Of a DNA stretch of 64,000 nucleotides, positions 51,946 through 64,000 are shown piece after piece. How positions within the stretch are numbered: the first letter of the stretch is position 1; every line of letters begins with the position of its first letter. A model generated the notes under the pieces. The model searched no databases and was not told the origin of the DNA. It worked only from the letters and a program-made list of their open reading frames with translations. The stretch comes from Symbiodinium natans (lineage: Eukaryota > Sar > Dinophyceae > Suessiales > Symbiodiniaceae), in assembly GCA_905221605.1 (NCBI GenBank), contig CAJNDS010002436.1:194979-258978 (forward strand), read 5' to 3'. Position numbers and translations under genes: made by a program.

Positions 51946-53950
51946 TGATCTGCCTGCTGGGGTCCCTCCAAGAAGCCAGCATGTAGCAAAGGTTTTTAGA
52001 GTGGTTTCCAAAGCTCAAGTCAGCTGGCCTCGTTGCAAGACCGCAGCGCCAAAATGCCAGGAGCGATGTGAGCGTGAGCAGGTGGCACCCGCAGACGTTG
52101 AGAATGCGTGCTTCTAGAGCGTCCATGAGCGTCCTTAAGATGTCGGTTTCATGCCACGGCCACGTTCTGCATTCCCAACAGTGGAGGCGAAGCCACCTGG
52201 ATCAAATTTTCCGCAGACAGTTGGGTTACTGGGGATCCCAGTCTCAATGTTTCAGAGGTGGCTCGAGGCCGCCCTCCCGAGGTTTTAGCCCTACAATCCT
52301 AACCCCTAAACTCCGACACCCCTACATTCCCCTAAGCCCCTGGCAGATTGTCCTGCATCGAGCGTTTCGCCAGCCGTACTGGCTCGAGACCGTGTGGGTG
52401 TGGATCGCAATTCTCTGTTTGAGGACAAAGAGTGCGAGCACAATTCAGCTCTTTGTTTCTTTACTTAACTCAGATGAAGGTGAGTTTTTTGCGTCGTAAG
52501 CATGATTTGGAAGAATATACTTTCCAGTTTTACTCCGTCTTGAGCTGTTTGGGTGTCGGTGAGATTCTTGATGCTTGCAGGTCAAGGGAACCACATATTT
52601 TCGTGCACGGAGTGCGAATGACATGTACAGGCGTGCGGCGCACATGTCTATTGCACAATCTTTCGATGAAGAGAATCGTTTTCACCTTCCACCCTTTTTG
52701 AGTGCGGTGGTGTGTCTAGCCCTGGGCTATAATTGCGGCTCGGTACGGCTCCGTTTTGCCCAAGCTTTCGCTCACGTTTGCAATTTTGATATCAACAAAA
52801 CATTCCTATGTTCGGAAGGTTCTTTAGCTTGCGTTCTGACTTGTTCATAAAGATAGGGAGTCGAAGGCTTTACAAATAAGGTTTTACCAACCCGTGGCTC
52901 AGCCCGTAGCAAGCCTGTTGTTGAGAGGACTTGACAGTACTTTTGAACGGACGTGACGCATGTCCAATCGCCGCCTGCTTCTCTCGTTGCTGGAAAATCC
53001 AAGCCCCAAAGCATCTGTGACAAGACTTTCTCATCTAATGACTCATGTCCCTGCAAGACTATTTCCCATGGTTTCGCCCAGCTGAGCTCTTCCACAACTT
53101 GAGTTGCTGCCCGGACATGGTGCCCAGCTATGGACCCACTGCAGCCGGATGTCTTCCAGAATCTGTCCGCCGAGGAGCTTGTGGAGGCATGTTGGCTGTT
53201 TTCACGATGCGAGTTTGACGTGTTGGTAGCGTAGCCGCTCATCCATTGTGTCTGAGTTGTAATGCGCGCTGGACTCACCCATGAAAGGAGTCACAGCATG
53301 CCTACAGTTCATGACGAGCCTTGCAGTGTGACCTCGAGTATTCACGCCAGTATCTTTTTGAAGTTCTTTTGCAGCATTTGTGGCTTTCAAGTTTCGGGAC
53401 ATGCAACCTGGGCTTGAGTGACAGATCTGTCAGGCTCGGCGGGAGAAGCTGCAGCACCTCTCGTTGTGGCCAAAGCTGAACTCAGGCAAGCTCTACCAGG
53501 TCCTTCGGGCTGTTTTGAATAGCCATGCCATGCCATGCCATTCCGTGTTCGTACAGCAGTTTGTTCTGTTGCGCCCGCGTTGAGTCTTTGTTGTCGCACA
53601 CTTGGGGTGTGCACATACCTGCAGTCTTTGCAAAGTCCAGCTTGAGGGGCGGTTTATTCGGTTTGTTACCGACACTTACTTCCAAGCCTCACGAGCATCG
53701 AAGTGGCTGAATTGGCAACATATCTGAGGATCGATGAAGAGAGAGATGGAGAGAACAAGAATCAGAATGCAGAAAGGAAATCAGGAATCCAACGGGCATT
53801 CGCTTGTCGCTGCCCGAAAGGCCTTTTGCCAGGATCGAGTGCAGCAGAATAAGCGTTGCCCAAACATGATTGGGATGGTTTAATCTCATGCTGCCAACCA
53901 AACCGGCTACATCGCCTCCAAAGAAATCACGAAGATGGGATATTCTACTC
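51946..53950. other. No recognised gene; possible exons
   Basis: Plus-strand pieces such as DVFQNLSAEELVEACWLFSR (about 53140-53205) and GTTYFRARSANDMYRRAAHM (about 52585-52645) follow AG acceptors and look protein-like. The first faintly resembles the helical repeats of organelle RNA-binding proteins. Not assigned. Confidence 0.3.
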
Positions 53951-53959
53951 ACTGTCTGA

Positions 53960-54965
53960 ATTGATGTCCAGCAGCTTCGAACACTTTACAACGTAAGTTT
54001 TCAACTTACGGGTCATACGTGACATGGGCATCCCTTTCGTCACAAGACCACCTACGAACCCATACCTCGCGACAATTTCGCAGACTAGTTCAACCCAAGA
54101 CTGTCGCGTAGAAGATTTCCCTTCCGGAAAATACCATTGGGAAGTAAGAACAAAGTAACACAAGCCGCATAGCTGTGATGTTCTCAGTAGTATTCCCCCA
54201 TGAGATATCCTCCATCGCGACGTGAAGGTCCATTCTACGAGTGATGATGACTTCTTTACGCGCGTAAGCGTGTCTGGGATATGCCCTCGTGACGTCGTCC
54301 CAAACACCTCCGTCAATCGGCAAGCCTTGCTTAAACAGGTTGACGAAACTTTGAAGGCTAGCATTAGTGGGATATGAAACACTTTGCTTACCCCAGATAC
54401 GTCTACGCTGCGAACTGCCAAGACTTGTTCTTTGCATGGGAGCATCATTTGAAATCTCAGCTGCGAATAGTGGAAACCTGTTGAGCAACACTTTAACAAG
54501 ATGAACATGTAAAAAAAGGGCCATCAACCAGTTCAGGTTCAAACTGCCTACAGGCAGCTTCTTACTTTGCGCGTGCTGCTTGCTTAGCAGCAGCGTCTAC
54601 TCTAGCATTCAAGTCAGTCCACAACGCTGGTTGGTCTGTAGATGCATGAGCCTTCATTTTAAAACACTGTGACCAAACCATTACGCCTAGCCATATCTGG
54701 GACTACACTCCACAAGTCAGCGTTATCAACCTTCCTTAACAAATCGTAATTACAAGCGTTGGCGTTTAACCACAAAAAAGTGTTTACGACACCCTGACAA
54801 TCACTACCAACCTCAATGGGACCGACACTGTTATGAATGGCTATCGCCAACGCCCAGATCTCTGCCCTCTGTGAAGATGAATAAAGTCCGGGAACATCCC
54901 GAACCACTGTAGTGCCATCTGGGAAGACAACGCAGGAGCGGGTTCTTGAACCCTGCCGTGTGAAA
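53960..54965 (-). pseudogene. 3' part of a LINE-type retroelement with RNase H domain
   Basis: Minus strand 54965-54659 reads CVVFPDGTTVVRDVPGLYSS, then SQRAEIWALAIAI and EVGSDCQGVVN, the RNase H pattern (G..PG..S..RAE..A...A, then a catalytic Asp) of non-LTR elements. A frame change at about 54657 leads to KMKAHAS...NARVDAAAKQAA, the usual RNase H end. Further downstream pieces (about 54500-54100) are open but shifted. The RT domain is missing, so this is a 5'-truncated, decayed insertion. Confidence 0.65.
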
Positions 54966-55313
54966 ACGTGCTTGTTTCTTCGGGGCCCAGATCAAACCAA
55001 AGCGATTGTATTGAGCTGACCGGCACTGACATGTGTCATCAAGGCTTGTGGCCGTGAATCGCAGTTGCCAAAGCACAACAAGAAGCATATCTTGCGCAAG
55101 ATTTTGATACAACAGGTGACCGTTGCAGATGTGCATGAGTTGTTTGCCATCTTCGATGTGGAAGGCCTGTCAAGCCACAAATAGGCCTGCATGTTTCCAC
55201 TGCAAAGGCTGGTGCCTGCAGGTTCAGGTTGACTCCGTAGCTGTGGCGTCACCACTATTCCTTTGTTGTTGTGTCTGGCATGGCCATACTCGCAAAGCTT
55301 CTCAACCCATTTC

Positions 55314-55732
<419 letters not shown>

Positions 55733-55894
55733 TGCTCGCTCGACTCGGGCGAGCTGGCTTGGGTGCCCGGCGTCAGACCGTGCCGTGCCGTATGCTGTGT
55801 CAGCCCGACCCCAGACCCAACCCCCTGAGACCTGAACCTGGCCAGCAGCCTATGGCAGACACAAATTTCATCGACCAATCTGCTACATGCACAG

Positions 55895-56473
55895 GGTCGG
55901 GCGAGATTTCAATGGAAGAACTCATGGAGATCAACAAGGTGGGGTGGAGAATGTGCATCTGGCCAATTTGCTCTGACTTGCGCACTGGGCACAGGTCCAA
56001 GGTCTCACTCTCACCAAGGATGACATTGCTGCGTTAGGCCGCTGGGACAGTAAACGTCTTGTGTGTAGCTTCGCAAGTTGCCATGGAGCGGGAATAGTTC
56101 GTTTCCTACTGGGAGTTGAGGACAGCTGCTGTGCGGTATGCAGTAGCGTTCAGTCCAATAGAAAGACACTGACAAAATGCACCGCAGGTTTTTGTAATTT
56201 CTTTGTAGTTTCTTCTGTCGTTTGTCTCTGACATTGCCCTGAGAGCACAAAGAGGCTTGAGCTGCTTGGTCTTGGGAAAATGGGAGAAGTTTGCAAGTTC
56301 AAATTGGCTAAGACTACTCTTGTGAAACCATCGTGGGGCTTTGATTGTCTCACCTGGCAGGACGAGATGCTGACAAGGACGGTTCTGGGCTCATCAGCGT
56401 GAACGAGCTCTACAAAGCTTTTATTCAGGGGGAGGCGCCGCTGCTGAATGGCCTCCCCTCGAGAACCAACTGA
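55895..56473 (+). CDS. EF-hand calcium-binding protein, 3' exons
   Basis: Three exons join in phase. 55895-55938 encodes SGEISMEELMEINK. 55995-56049 encodes VQGLTLTKDDIAALGRWD. 56361-56473 encodes DADKDGSGLISVNELYKAF and ends in TGA. DKDGSGLISVNE is a canonical 12-residue EF-hand calcium loop; GSGEISMEE is the second half of another whose first half must be in an upstream exon not found. Both introns (55939-55994 and 56050-56360) are GT-AG. The (GT)n tract just upstream would lie in or before an intron. Whether it is a stand-alone sensor or the end of a larger kinase cannot be told. Confidence 0.75.
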
Positions 56474-56534
56474 CTGACTTCTCGTTGGAGCTTCAATGCC
56501 GACATGTTATTTTGGATGGGTGTTCTTTCAGCCA

Positions 56535-56640
56535 CAAAACATCATGCCAGGTCGCTTACAACCTCATCAAGAAATCCATCAATGAAGAGAACGACGTTCA
56601 ACATCTAGCCGAAGGGGAGCCCTCATTGCAAGATTGCTAA
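56535..56640 (+). CDS. Possible terminal exon, unrecognised
   Basis: After an AG at about 56549 the frame reads VAYNLIKKSINEENDVQHLA and runs to a stop (TAA) at about 56639. It is protein-like and follows the EF-hand exons, but its partners were not found. Confidence 0.25.
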
Positions 56641-56644
56641 AGGT

Positions 56645-59600
56645 GGTTCGTGTTTGTGTGCGTAAGTGCAATGCCTGCTCAGCTGCGGAGGAGTGCTTGA
56701 TCGATGACCTGATCGAGTGGATGAGGCCTCATGGAAATTGAAAAATTGAAGCCTCACCTCACCACACGAAAATGATGCGATGCGGACCGGACATTTGGCT
56801 CTCAACATATGCCAACCTAAAGCCTGCTTAGACAGGCATGAATACGACACGAATGCAGTGACTTGGCTCAGCACTGTGGAGCATGAATTGGAGCTCATTG
56901 CCATGGGATGTTTCGAAACTAAGCTCTGTGCGACCTGCCCTTCTCCGACTTGGGTTCGCTGATCCGGCTCTGCACTTGATCTCAGGACTTGTGGTCCTTG
57001 CCTCAGACACTTCTGCTCTTCTGTGTTTTCCTCTACACCGCGAGTTCCCACATGCCCATGCGAGTCTTGGCAGCAACTGCAATGCAATTGCAATGAACTT
57101 GCCGGCGCAGTCACCAAGCCGCCTTTGCCTGAAAAGATGAGGGGCGCCATTGCCATTCTAATATTATTATTACAAGTGCACGAAGTTCACGCGTGAATAA
57201 TAATAATAATAATAATCATAATAAAAATGGGGAAAAGAGGGGAAACGAGAGCACGAAGTTCCAGACCTAGCGAATGTACCAGCGAACCCGGGATAGAATA
57301 CTAAAGCCTCACTGGATGGTTGTTCTTCAGTCGCGAGGATTCCATGGGCTGTGAAAGGGTATTTCGGGAAGTTACCGCCCCGTGAGGATAAGACCCAGCG
57401 AAGCGAGACCAGATAATAGAAATACGAAGTGAATTTAATATGGGCTGCACGAAAAAGCCCATATGAAAGAACGTAGTGAGCAAAGAGCCCAAAATTATGG
57501 TCTTTTTACGGGGCTCTTTGCCTGCTCATGTTCAAGTCGCGGCCGGGTTCCCGTCACGGTGCGGGGCAGCTGCGCCGGGATCTTTCCCAGGAAACAGGTC
57601 TCTTGAGCTCGTTGGGCTACTGCTCCTGAAGATGTACGGCGGGCTGGCTTGGATCGGCTCTCCCTGTGCCCGAAGTACTTACCTCCAAAGCGGGTGTCCC
57701 TCCTCTCTTGCATTGTGGTCTTCTTGTGCCATGGGGTCTGCTCACGAACCCGATACTCTGCTGCAGCCTTGCTTTCACGTATCTTTCCAATGAATCAGAT
57801 ACTTGAGCAGGGGAGCCGGTGTACCCCGGTGTACCTGTGGACAGAAGTGTCGGTTGACGCAGTCACAATGGCTATTGTTAACCCTGAGCTTCTCTGGCGC
57901 CTCTGGCCGCCTGCCTGTGCAATTCAAGCCCCCTTCCGGGCTATCCGGCACCTGAGTCTGAGAAGCTTGAAGAGTTCCATGTGATGGGGGCATTGCGTGT
58001 GTCGCTGGGCACTGGCTGGCGAAGTGAGTGCTTGTCCTTGTTCTCACGGATGTTTGTTATGATGGCTTGGACTTCGATAGGTGAGGGCTAGTGACGATAC
58101 CTAGCCAGCCTTTTTTTGCTATTGTGATTCGTATACCGGTGCGTGCCCAGACATCTGCACTATAGATCTGGTACAGAGATCATTTGTTTTTCAATGCGTC
58201 CTCTCTATGACAGAGAGAGTCAAAGAACATCCATGGCCTTTGGAATGCTTCACCAAGTTGAGGAGCCGGTTGGGAGGTCGCTGAGAACTACCCAGACGCC
58301 CGCCCGCATGAGCTTCTCTTGGTTCTTGACTTTGGAGTCTTCGAAGCTCGTGGAACTCAGCCGATGGGAACATCGCGCGTTCTGACAATCTGCAACCGAC
58401 AGAAGTTCTGCATATGTGCGGAAGAGCGTGTTTCTTTGCCCGAAATCCTGGAGAGTCTATTTTCGCCTGCTCTTGGAGCCCAGGCTGCTGGAGTCTTCGG
58501 CCCGGACCTCGGATGAGTCTCGATGGCTCTCACATCTTAGGCTCTTAGGCATGTTGGCATTTCTGGCCTTGTTTGCGATCCCGTCTGCCATCACATTGCA
58601 CAAAATGCTGCGAAAATTCTGCAAAATGCTGCAAGGTTACTACAGGCTCTCCTGGCTTTATGACCGGCTGTCTCTGCTGGACTTCCTCACGACGACGTGG
58701 GTCGATCAGCATCTGAACCAGGACGCCGCAGATACCACGCAATCAATTGCAAAAGGGGAGGTGTTTGTCTTGTTGTGTTTTGTTGTGTTCCATATGGTTT
58801 TTCCATGGGTTTGCTGCAGCAAATGGAGACATGTCCTTTGAGAGCATGCTGAGGAGAGCTTAAGGATTGACTGTAAGGGCTTCGGGCCTGCAGTAGATAA
58901 TTTGCTTCGGGAAGCGGAGCTCTGGCTCCTCACATCGACTCAAATAAGACATGCTTCGAGGATTTCGGAGGTGATTTTTCATCCCACGAAGAAGAAAACG
59001 ACCACACGCGTCTGGGACTGGTGCATTTGTTTCCGTTTGTGAGCACACCCTGCTCTCATCAGTGTCCCATCTGTTTCCCGCTCGTGATAGCAGTTCTTTG
59101 TCCGAAGGACAGCAGGCAATGGTCCTCAATGAAGTCCAAGTTGAAAGCTTCGCTATCCTACATGTCAGCGTGTACTCAAGAGTGACCTTGTGGTGTCAAG
59201 CTGTTGACATATTTTCCTTTTTTGGATGTCATGCTCAAGTTTTGCAGAGCGCTTGAGCCTCCTTTTGTCTGCAGCTCCTCCAGCCACGGTGGGTGACGGC
59301 TTCCGCTTGTCAACTGAGTTTGCTGCCTCTCTCATCACGCTTTTTTCAGAAGCTTTTCTGCGGATGTTGCTCTCCTTGTTTGCTGCTTCTGAGTGCTTTG
59401 CACTCAGATTGGATAAAGGCAGATGAAAGGGCTCTTGTCCCGGCCGCTCTCCCGTTACCGCGGACTTTGACAGCCAAACTTATGGCCAAGTGGTTCAGTT
59501 GCGGAGGGCTTGAGCCCTGTTTCTTGCGTGGCTACGTGAGCTATGCCGGCTTCACTTACTTTAGCTGCCGCGCATCACCATGTTGTTGCTGACTTTTGTT

Positions 59601-60970
59601 CGTGTGCAGCCTTTTGGCCTCTCCATTGCCTTCAAGCTGAAGTCCGCTGGAGGGGATGCTTTATTGTTGCACACTTTGCAAGCTGACTCTCTCAGCTAGA
59701 CGCCGTACAAAAGAGGGGCTGGTTTGACTTGACAGGAGGCCTTGCTGCTTTAATGCACCTGGTAAATAAGTCAACCCACGGTCGCTGCAGAGGAGTGTGA
59801 GATAGCGGGTACAAGAGTTGTTGTTTGCGGTCGAGTCCGGTGCAATCCTTCCTATAATCAATCCTTTTTTGAGAGGACCTCAGTCTCTACACGCCGGGCC
59901 GCTACTTCGGGCGGAACCAGGTTATTGGCGGATTCCGATTTAGGCAGGTAGTACTCCATTCATCTCATACGTGCAATCTGTTTGACGCATTTTCCGCATG
60001 TCGTTGGCAGGAATCACATTCTTGGCTTCTCCAGGTTTCAGGGTTTTTTGGTCCTTACTTGTGGCATACTGAATGGCCATCTGCACAATGAGCTGTCTTC
60101 CAGTGCCAGCTGGGTGCGTGCAGGCGTTCTTATACGCCAACGCAGAACTGCAGCATGCCGACATACATGGCAAAGAACCTTGCTGCAGTGTTTCAGCCGA
60201 TGAGGTCTGAAATTATGGTGGCGCTTCCCTGAACCTCCAGCTCGATCCCTCCAAATGTCACATACCCCTTAGTTGGCAACAACAGATTGGGCCTCTGCTT
60301 CGCGATTGATCTTGGTGCATGGCCAAGGATCTACTACCCTTTTGAGCGGCTGGGCGAGCCTCGATTCCATAGCAACCTCAAGGTCTTCTCTGGAGCAGAA
60401 TCAATGTACCCCATTCTCCTCCCCCTCCCCTCCCGTCCCGTCCCGTCCCCTCCCCTCCCCTCTTGCCCCCTTCCCTAAACATTCGAGTCGCCCAGTTGCT
60501 GCGGATCGATCTCAAATCTCTCTTCGAGTTACCCTTGAGAAGTGCATAGGCCCGTCAACTCTTGAACCAGATTGTTGTGGCGGTGGCTTGTGCAAGACAC
60601 GTGGGTCATGCTGACCTTTAGGACTCCAGGTTGCAAGTTTAGTCCTGTACAGAACGCGGACCTCAGGTGCAATGCTACAAGCAAGGTGGTGAGCTGTTCG
60701 ACGATAGGTGGATCCTTTATCACGAAAGACGCTTGGCCTGGAGTCCTTAGTTTGGCCTGCCGCATGGGCACGTGTACTACATGTACCATGACATGTCAGT
60801 GAGCACAAGACACTATGCCAGCTCTGGCTCGGGGTGACTTTGATCATCTTCACAGCGTCACCTCATATCAGCTGCTTTTGCTTTGCATATCTGGTTGTGC
60901 GCTGTGCGTTCTCGGCCCCCCCCCCCCCCCACCCCCAGGTATCCCCACCCCCCCCCCCCCGCATGGTCTA
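56645..60970. other. No assigned gene
   Basis: Contains (ATA/AAT) runs (57155-57225), a hairpin at 57478-57528, a possible terminal exon at about 58820-58861 (NGDMSFESML then stop, resembling the end of an EF-hand loop but with Ser at the last ligand position), and a C-rich run at about 60418-60470. A minus-strand exon-like piece GTGRQLIVQMAIQYAT (about 60055-60105) has a good GTAAGG donor but is unrecognised. Confidence 0.4.
57478..57528. repeat. Inverted repeat around GAGCAAAGAGCCC
   Basis: GAGCAAAGAGCCC (57478-57490) faces GGGCTCTTTGCCTGCTC (57511-57528) across a spacer of about 20 bases and can form a stem with one small bulge. It could be a remnant of a small mobile element; function unknown. 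Confidence 0.6.
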
Positions 60971-61370
60971 CGGTCTCCCCTAAACCAACCCTAAACCCTA
61001 AACCGTAAACCGTAACCCTAAGCCCTAAACCCTAAACCCTAAGCCCTAAGCCCTGAGCCCTAAGCCCTAAGCCCTAAGCCCTGAGCCCTAAGCCCCAAGC
61101 CCTAAGCCCTAAGCCCTAAGCCCTAAGCCCTTAACCCTACCCTAAACCCTAAACCCGAAAACCCTAAAGCCCTAAAACCCTAAAACCCTGAAAACCCTAA
61201 AGCCCTAAAACCCTAAAGCCCTAAAGCCCTAAAACCCTAAAACCCTAAAACCCTAAACACCCTAAACACCCTAATACCCTAAACCCTAAAACCAACCCAG
61301 AACCACCCCACTGGGGGAAGGGGGGGGGGGGGAGGGGGGGGGGGAGGGGGGGGGGAGGAGGCCGCCGGGG
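60920..61370. repeat. Interstitial telomere-like repeat with flanking C/G homopolymers
   Basis: From about 60980 to 61290 the strand is made of CCCTAAA, CCCTAAG, CCCTGAG and CCCTAAAA units, degenerate forms of the plant/dinoflagellate telomere repeat. C runs precede it (60915-60960) and G runs follow (61319-61356). It is internal, with unique sequence on both sides. Confidence 0.9.
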
Positions 61371-61374
61371 CGCA

Positions 61375-62240
61375 ACCATACCATATAGTATATAGGGTTC
61401 TGCGGGGGCTGGCTCCGCAGACGCTACCCTTCGCGGCTCCAACATGTTGGCTCAGCAGTTGCAAGAATGCTCTTCTGTTTCATGTATGACTCGACTCTCT
61501 GATGAAGTTTACGGCTTCTTGATTTGATTCTGGGGTTTCTGATTTCACCGTAGTCTTACGGAAGCCAGGATCTCAATATAGTTTGGACAGGCTTGGCTCC
61601 TGGAAGTTTAGTCGTTCTGTTTGGTCGTTTCCGGCAAGGCGCGGATTCAGTCAGAAAAACGATGGACGAGTGGACCTACGGATACTGGCTGCTTTTGGCA
61701 AATTGGTCAAACGACACTTGGGGTCGTCGGGGGTTCTGCTCCTAGTGTGAGGGGTTACTCCAGTACAAGTAGGCACCATAGATTACCATAGCAAAGGTAC
61801 GCAGCATGGACATAAAAAGAGGTTAGGAACAACCGCAGGGCTGCACAGTGCACTGATCGCAAGGGGTCTTGCAGCTGCGCGCAACGGGCCTGCTGTGTAT
61901 CCAAGGCTGGATGACAACACCACGGCCTTGAGTGTGGACTCCGTTCTCCTCAACCCAGTATTGGGCACGTGGCTTGTTCAAATTCAAAGCCATTGATGGG
62001 ATGCAGGCCGTTGTCGGCGCTTCCGAATGCAGATTGTGCGAACTCAGGTTTACGTTCGAGCAATTGACTTTTAGATTCGAGAACAATGGTGGCTTGGTGT
62101 GGACATGAAGCCTTAGTCTTTCCAACTTGCGCACGAAAGCTGGCATGTCGCACTCGCATGACATGTCTGCGTCTCGCTTGCCTTGCTGTTCCTAAACTGC
62201 GAGTGTCCTAAGTTACTCCATGCATGATTCAACTGCACGG
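61375..62240. other. Nothing recognised
   Basis: No family motifs on either strand; ordinary base composition. Confidence 0.4.
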
Positions 62241-62317
62241 GAAGTATGAGCCATCGACAGGGGTACTTGCAGCAATTCTACATAACATTGCACTGCCCCC
62301 TCCAAAGCCCAGGCTTC

Positions 62318-62925
62318 ATGAAGCACGTGCAGTTTGCTGAGACTTTTCTGGCCGATCCCTACAAAGACTGGACCAACCTGGTCCCCGACGTGTTGCTCGG
62401 CCCTTTTGGCACCCGCTTAACGCCCGCAGTGCTCCGCTTGAGCTTACCGAGCCGTTCGTCTCAAGAGATCAACAAAAGAGCAGTTCTTAGTTGCGTAAAC
62501 GGGGCACGCCGTCACGCAGTCTAGTCGAGGCTGTTCATGGTCATCTTGATGCGCATCTTGTATTCCGAAATGCGGGAATTGCTGCCCGCCCTCTCGTGCC
62601 TTGGCCGGAGCCTCTCTGCGTGTTGGGTGGCATTCAAATGCCGCTTTCCTTTACAGCCCTTGTTTCAACCTGCATGTCCCCTGCCTTCTGGCAGACATTG
62701 CGTCCCAACTGCAGAACTACGGCAGACAAAGCCGAGCGGCAGGTAGGCGTAAGTCTGAGGATTGGTTTTGACGGCATCATGAACTACTTGCAGTTCTGGA
62801 ACATCGTGGCGTGGCACGCTCATGTGTTCAACGTCGAACCTTTTGATTGCACATTACGTGATTTCGATGAACTTGCCCATGCAGATCATGCTTTGCTAAG
62901 GGGTTGCAGATCACAAGAAAGGTAG
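62318..62925 (+). CDS. Candidate exons of an unrecognised gene
   Basis: Protein-like pieces: MKHVQFAETFLADPYKDWTN (about 62318-62377); a likely 48-bp exon at about 62695-62742, DIASQLQNYGRQSRAA, with a pyrimidine-rich acceptor and a GTAGGC donor; and RIGFDGIMNYLQFWNIVAWH (about 62758-62820) running into an acidic segment. They suggest a helical protein but match no family I know. Joints were not worked out. Confidence 0.3.
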
Positions 62926-63407
62926 CCTTGCAAACCTTTCTATTGTTAATGAGATGTATGTGTAACGTGACTGTAGTGGGAAGGTGGTGGCTCAGGTTCT
63001 GAGGAATACATGCGGGTACATCATCTACATGGTTTCAGTCTCCAGGGTTCAGTAGATCTCACTAGCATCCCTACGAACAAAGGTCCCTGAAGCCCCAATG
63101 AGCACTCTGGGGGTGCCGGCCAGGACTAAGGTACCAGGGGCTGAGCGTCCCAACTGGCCCTCAACAAGCTCCAAAAACAAGACACTTCTCGATTTGTGCC
63201 TCGTTGTTGAGCTTGAGCCACGAATCGCCGGATAGTGCGAATGATCCTGCATGCGTGTCATCCTTGCGCGGGAAAGCCTCAAAACTTGGTACACTTCTCG
63301 GATAGCGCACCCATGCTGCATGCCCTCAAACACTCTCCCCCTCTCCCTCTCCCCCTCTATATCCTCCCAATTCATGAGTAGCTTCGTTGGCAGTGGACTC
63401 ATGAGTG

Positions 63408-64000
63408 GTGCACGCACACAGACACAGACACAGGCACAGACACAGACGCAGACGCAGACACACACAGAGACACAGAGACACAGAGACATAGAGACACAGA
63501 GACACCGAGACACAGAGACACCGAGACACAGACACACAGACACACAGACACAGAGAGACACAGAAACACAGACACACAGACACACAGACACACAGACACA
63601 CAGACACACAGACACACAGACACACGGACACACGGACACACGGACACACGGACACACGGACACACGGACACACGGACACACGGACACACGGACACACGGA
63701 CACACGTACACACGGACACACGGACACACGGACACACGGACACACGGACACACGGACACACGGACACACGGACACACGGACACACGGACACACGGACACA
63801 CGGACTCACGGACTCACGGACACACGAACACACGAACACACAGACACACAGACACACAGACACACAGACACACAGACGCACAGACACACAGACACACAGA
63901 CACACAGACACACAGACACACAGACACACAGACACACAGACGCACAGACACACAGACACACAGACACACAGACACACAGACACACAGACACACAGACACA
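63408..64000. repeat. CACACGGA / CACACAGA octamer array, runs off the window
   Basis: Starts as mixed hexamers and octamers (CAGACA, CAGAGACA), then about 25 copies of CACACGGA (63620-63810), then CACACAGA to the end. Cys/Val/Ser frames on the minus strand are repeat artefacts. The true right end is outside the window. Confidence 0.95.

Noticed and set aside
58820-58865. NGDMSFESML as a second EF-hand gene end
   Set aside because: The last calcium ligand is Ser instead of Glu and no partner exon was found; mentioned only as a possibility.
63049-63999. Cys/Val/Ser-rich frames resembling a secreted Cys-rich protein
   Set aside because: They follow the CACACGGA/CACACAGA octamer exactly and shift composition with it.

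Overview
The window looks like a dinoflagellate nuclear genome (Symbiodiniaceae-like). Evidence: protein-coding information is split into tiny exons with many GC-AG and probably one GA-AG intron; long low-complexity microsatellites and minisatellites are common; plant-type (TTTAGGG-like) telomeric repeats occur internally; and two large Ty1/copia retroelements of the expanded kind known from dinoflagellates are present. The species is inferred, not shown.

Layout. 1-4.8 kb: no recognisable gene. 4.8-6.5 kb: two arrays of an ACTTTTCG-type octamer, the first with a 32-bp-arm hairpin, separated by a divergent tandem repeat. 6.56-7.43 kb (-): candidate exons of an unrecognised membrane protein. 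7.68-16.91 kb (-): a PLP-dependent cysteine synthase gene of which 18 small exons (22-69 bp) can be read in collinear order. Its introns contain a minisatellite, an (ACT)n tract and a (CT)n polypyrimidine tract. No single open reading frame shows this gene. 17-20.3 kb: unrecognised sequence with short duplications. 20.4-23.8 kb (+): a broken superfamily 1 (UPF1/DNA2-type) helicase.

25.0-33.0 kb (-): Ty1/copia element A, with Gag, protease and integrase in one frame and RT/RNase H plus a roughly 650-residue unknown C-terminal extension in a second frame. 33.3-42.6 kb (+): Ty1/copia element B, head to head with A across 312 bp. Its Gag frame starts with a signal-peptide-like segment and a further membrane segment. 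Its protease region lies in inverted orientation. Its Pol frame continues past RNase H into a transmembrane helix, a long charged coiled coil and a Trp-rich/basic tail. No LTR pair was found for either element by eye.

42.6-48.3 kb: degenerate repeats only. 48.3-50.26 kb: an almost 2-kb trinucleotide-based tract. 50.47-51.95 kb (+): a two-exon TauD/TfdA-type Fe(II)/2-oxoglutarate dioxygenase gene with a GC-AG intron, predicted at 317 residues. 53.96-54.97 kb (-): the RNase H end of a LINE-type retroelement. 55.3-55.73 kb: (GT)n. 55.9-56.47 kb (+): the 3' exons of an EF-hand calcium-binding protein. 60.97-61.29 kb: interstitial telomere-like repeats. 62.2-62.9 kb (+): candidate exons of an unrecognised gene. 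63.4-64.0 kb: a CACACGGA/CACACAGA octamer array running off the end.

The host genes (cysteine synthase, dioxygenase, EF-hand protein) show no obvious functional link. The most novel material is in the two retroelements: membrane-associated Gag and Pol extensions in B, the unknown extension in A, and the inverted protease block.
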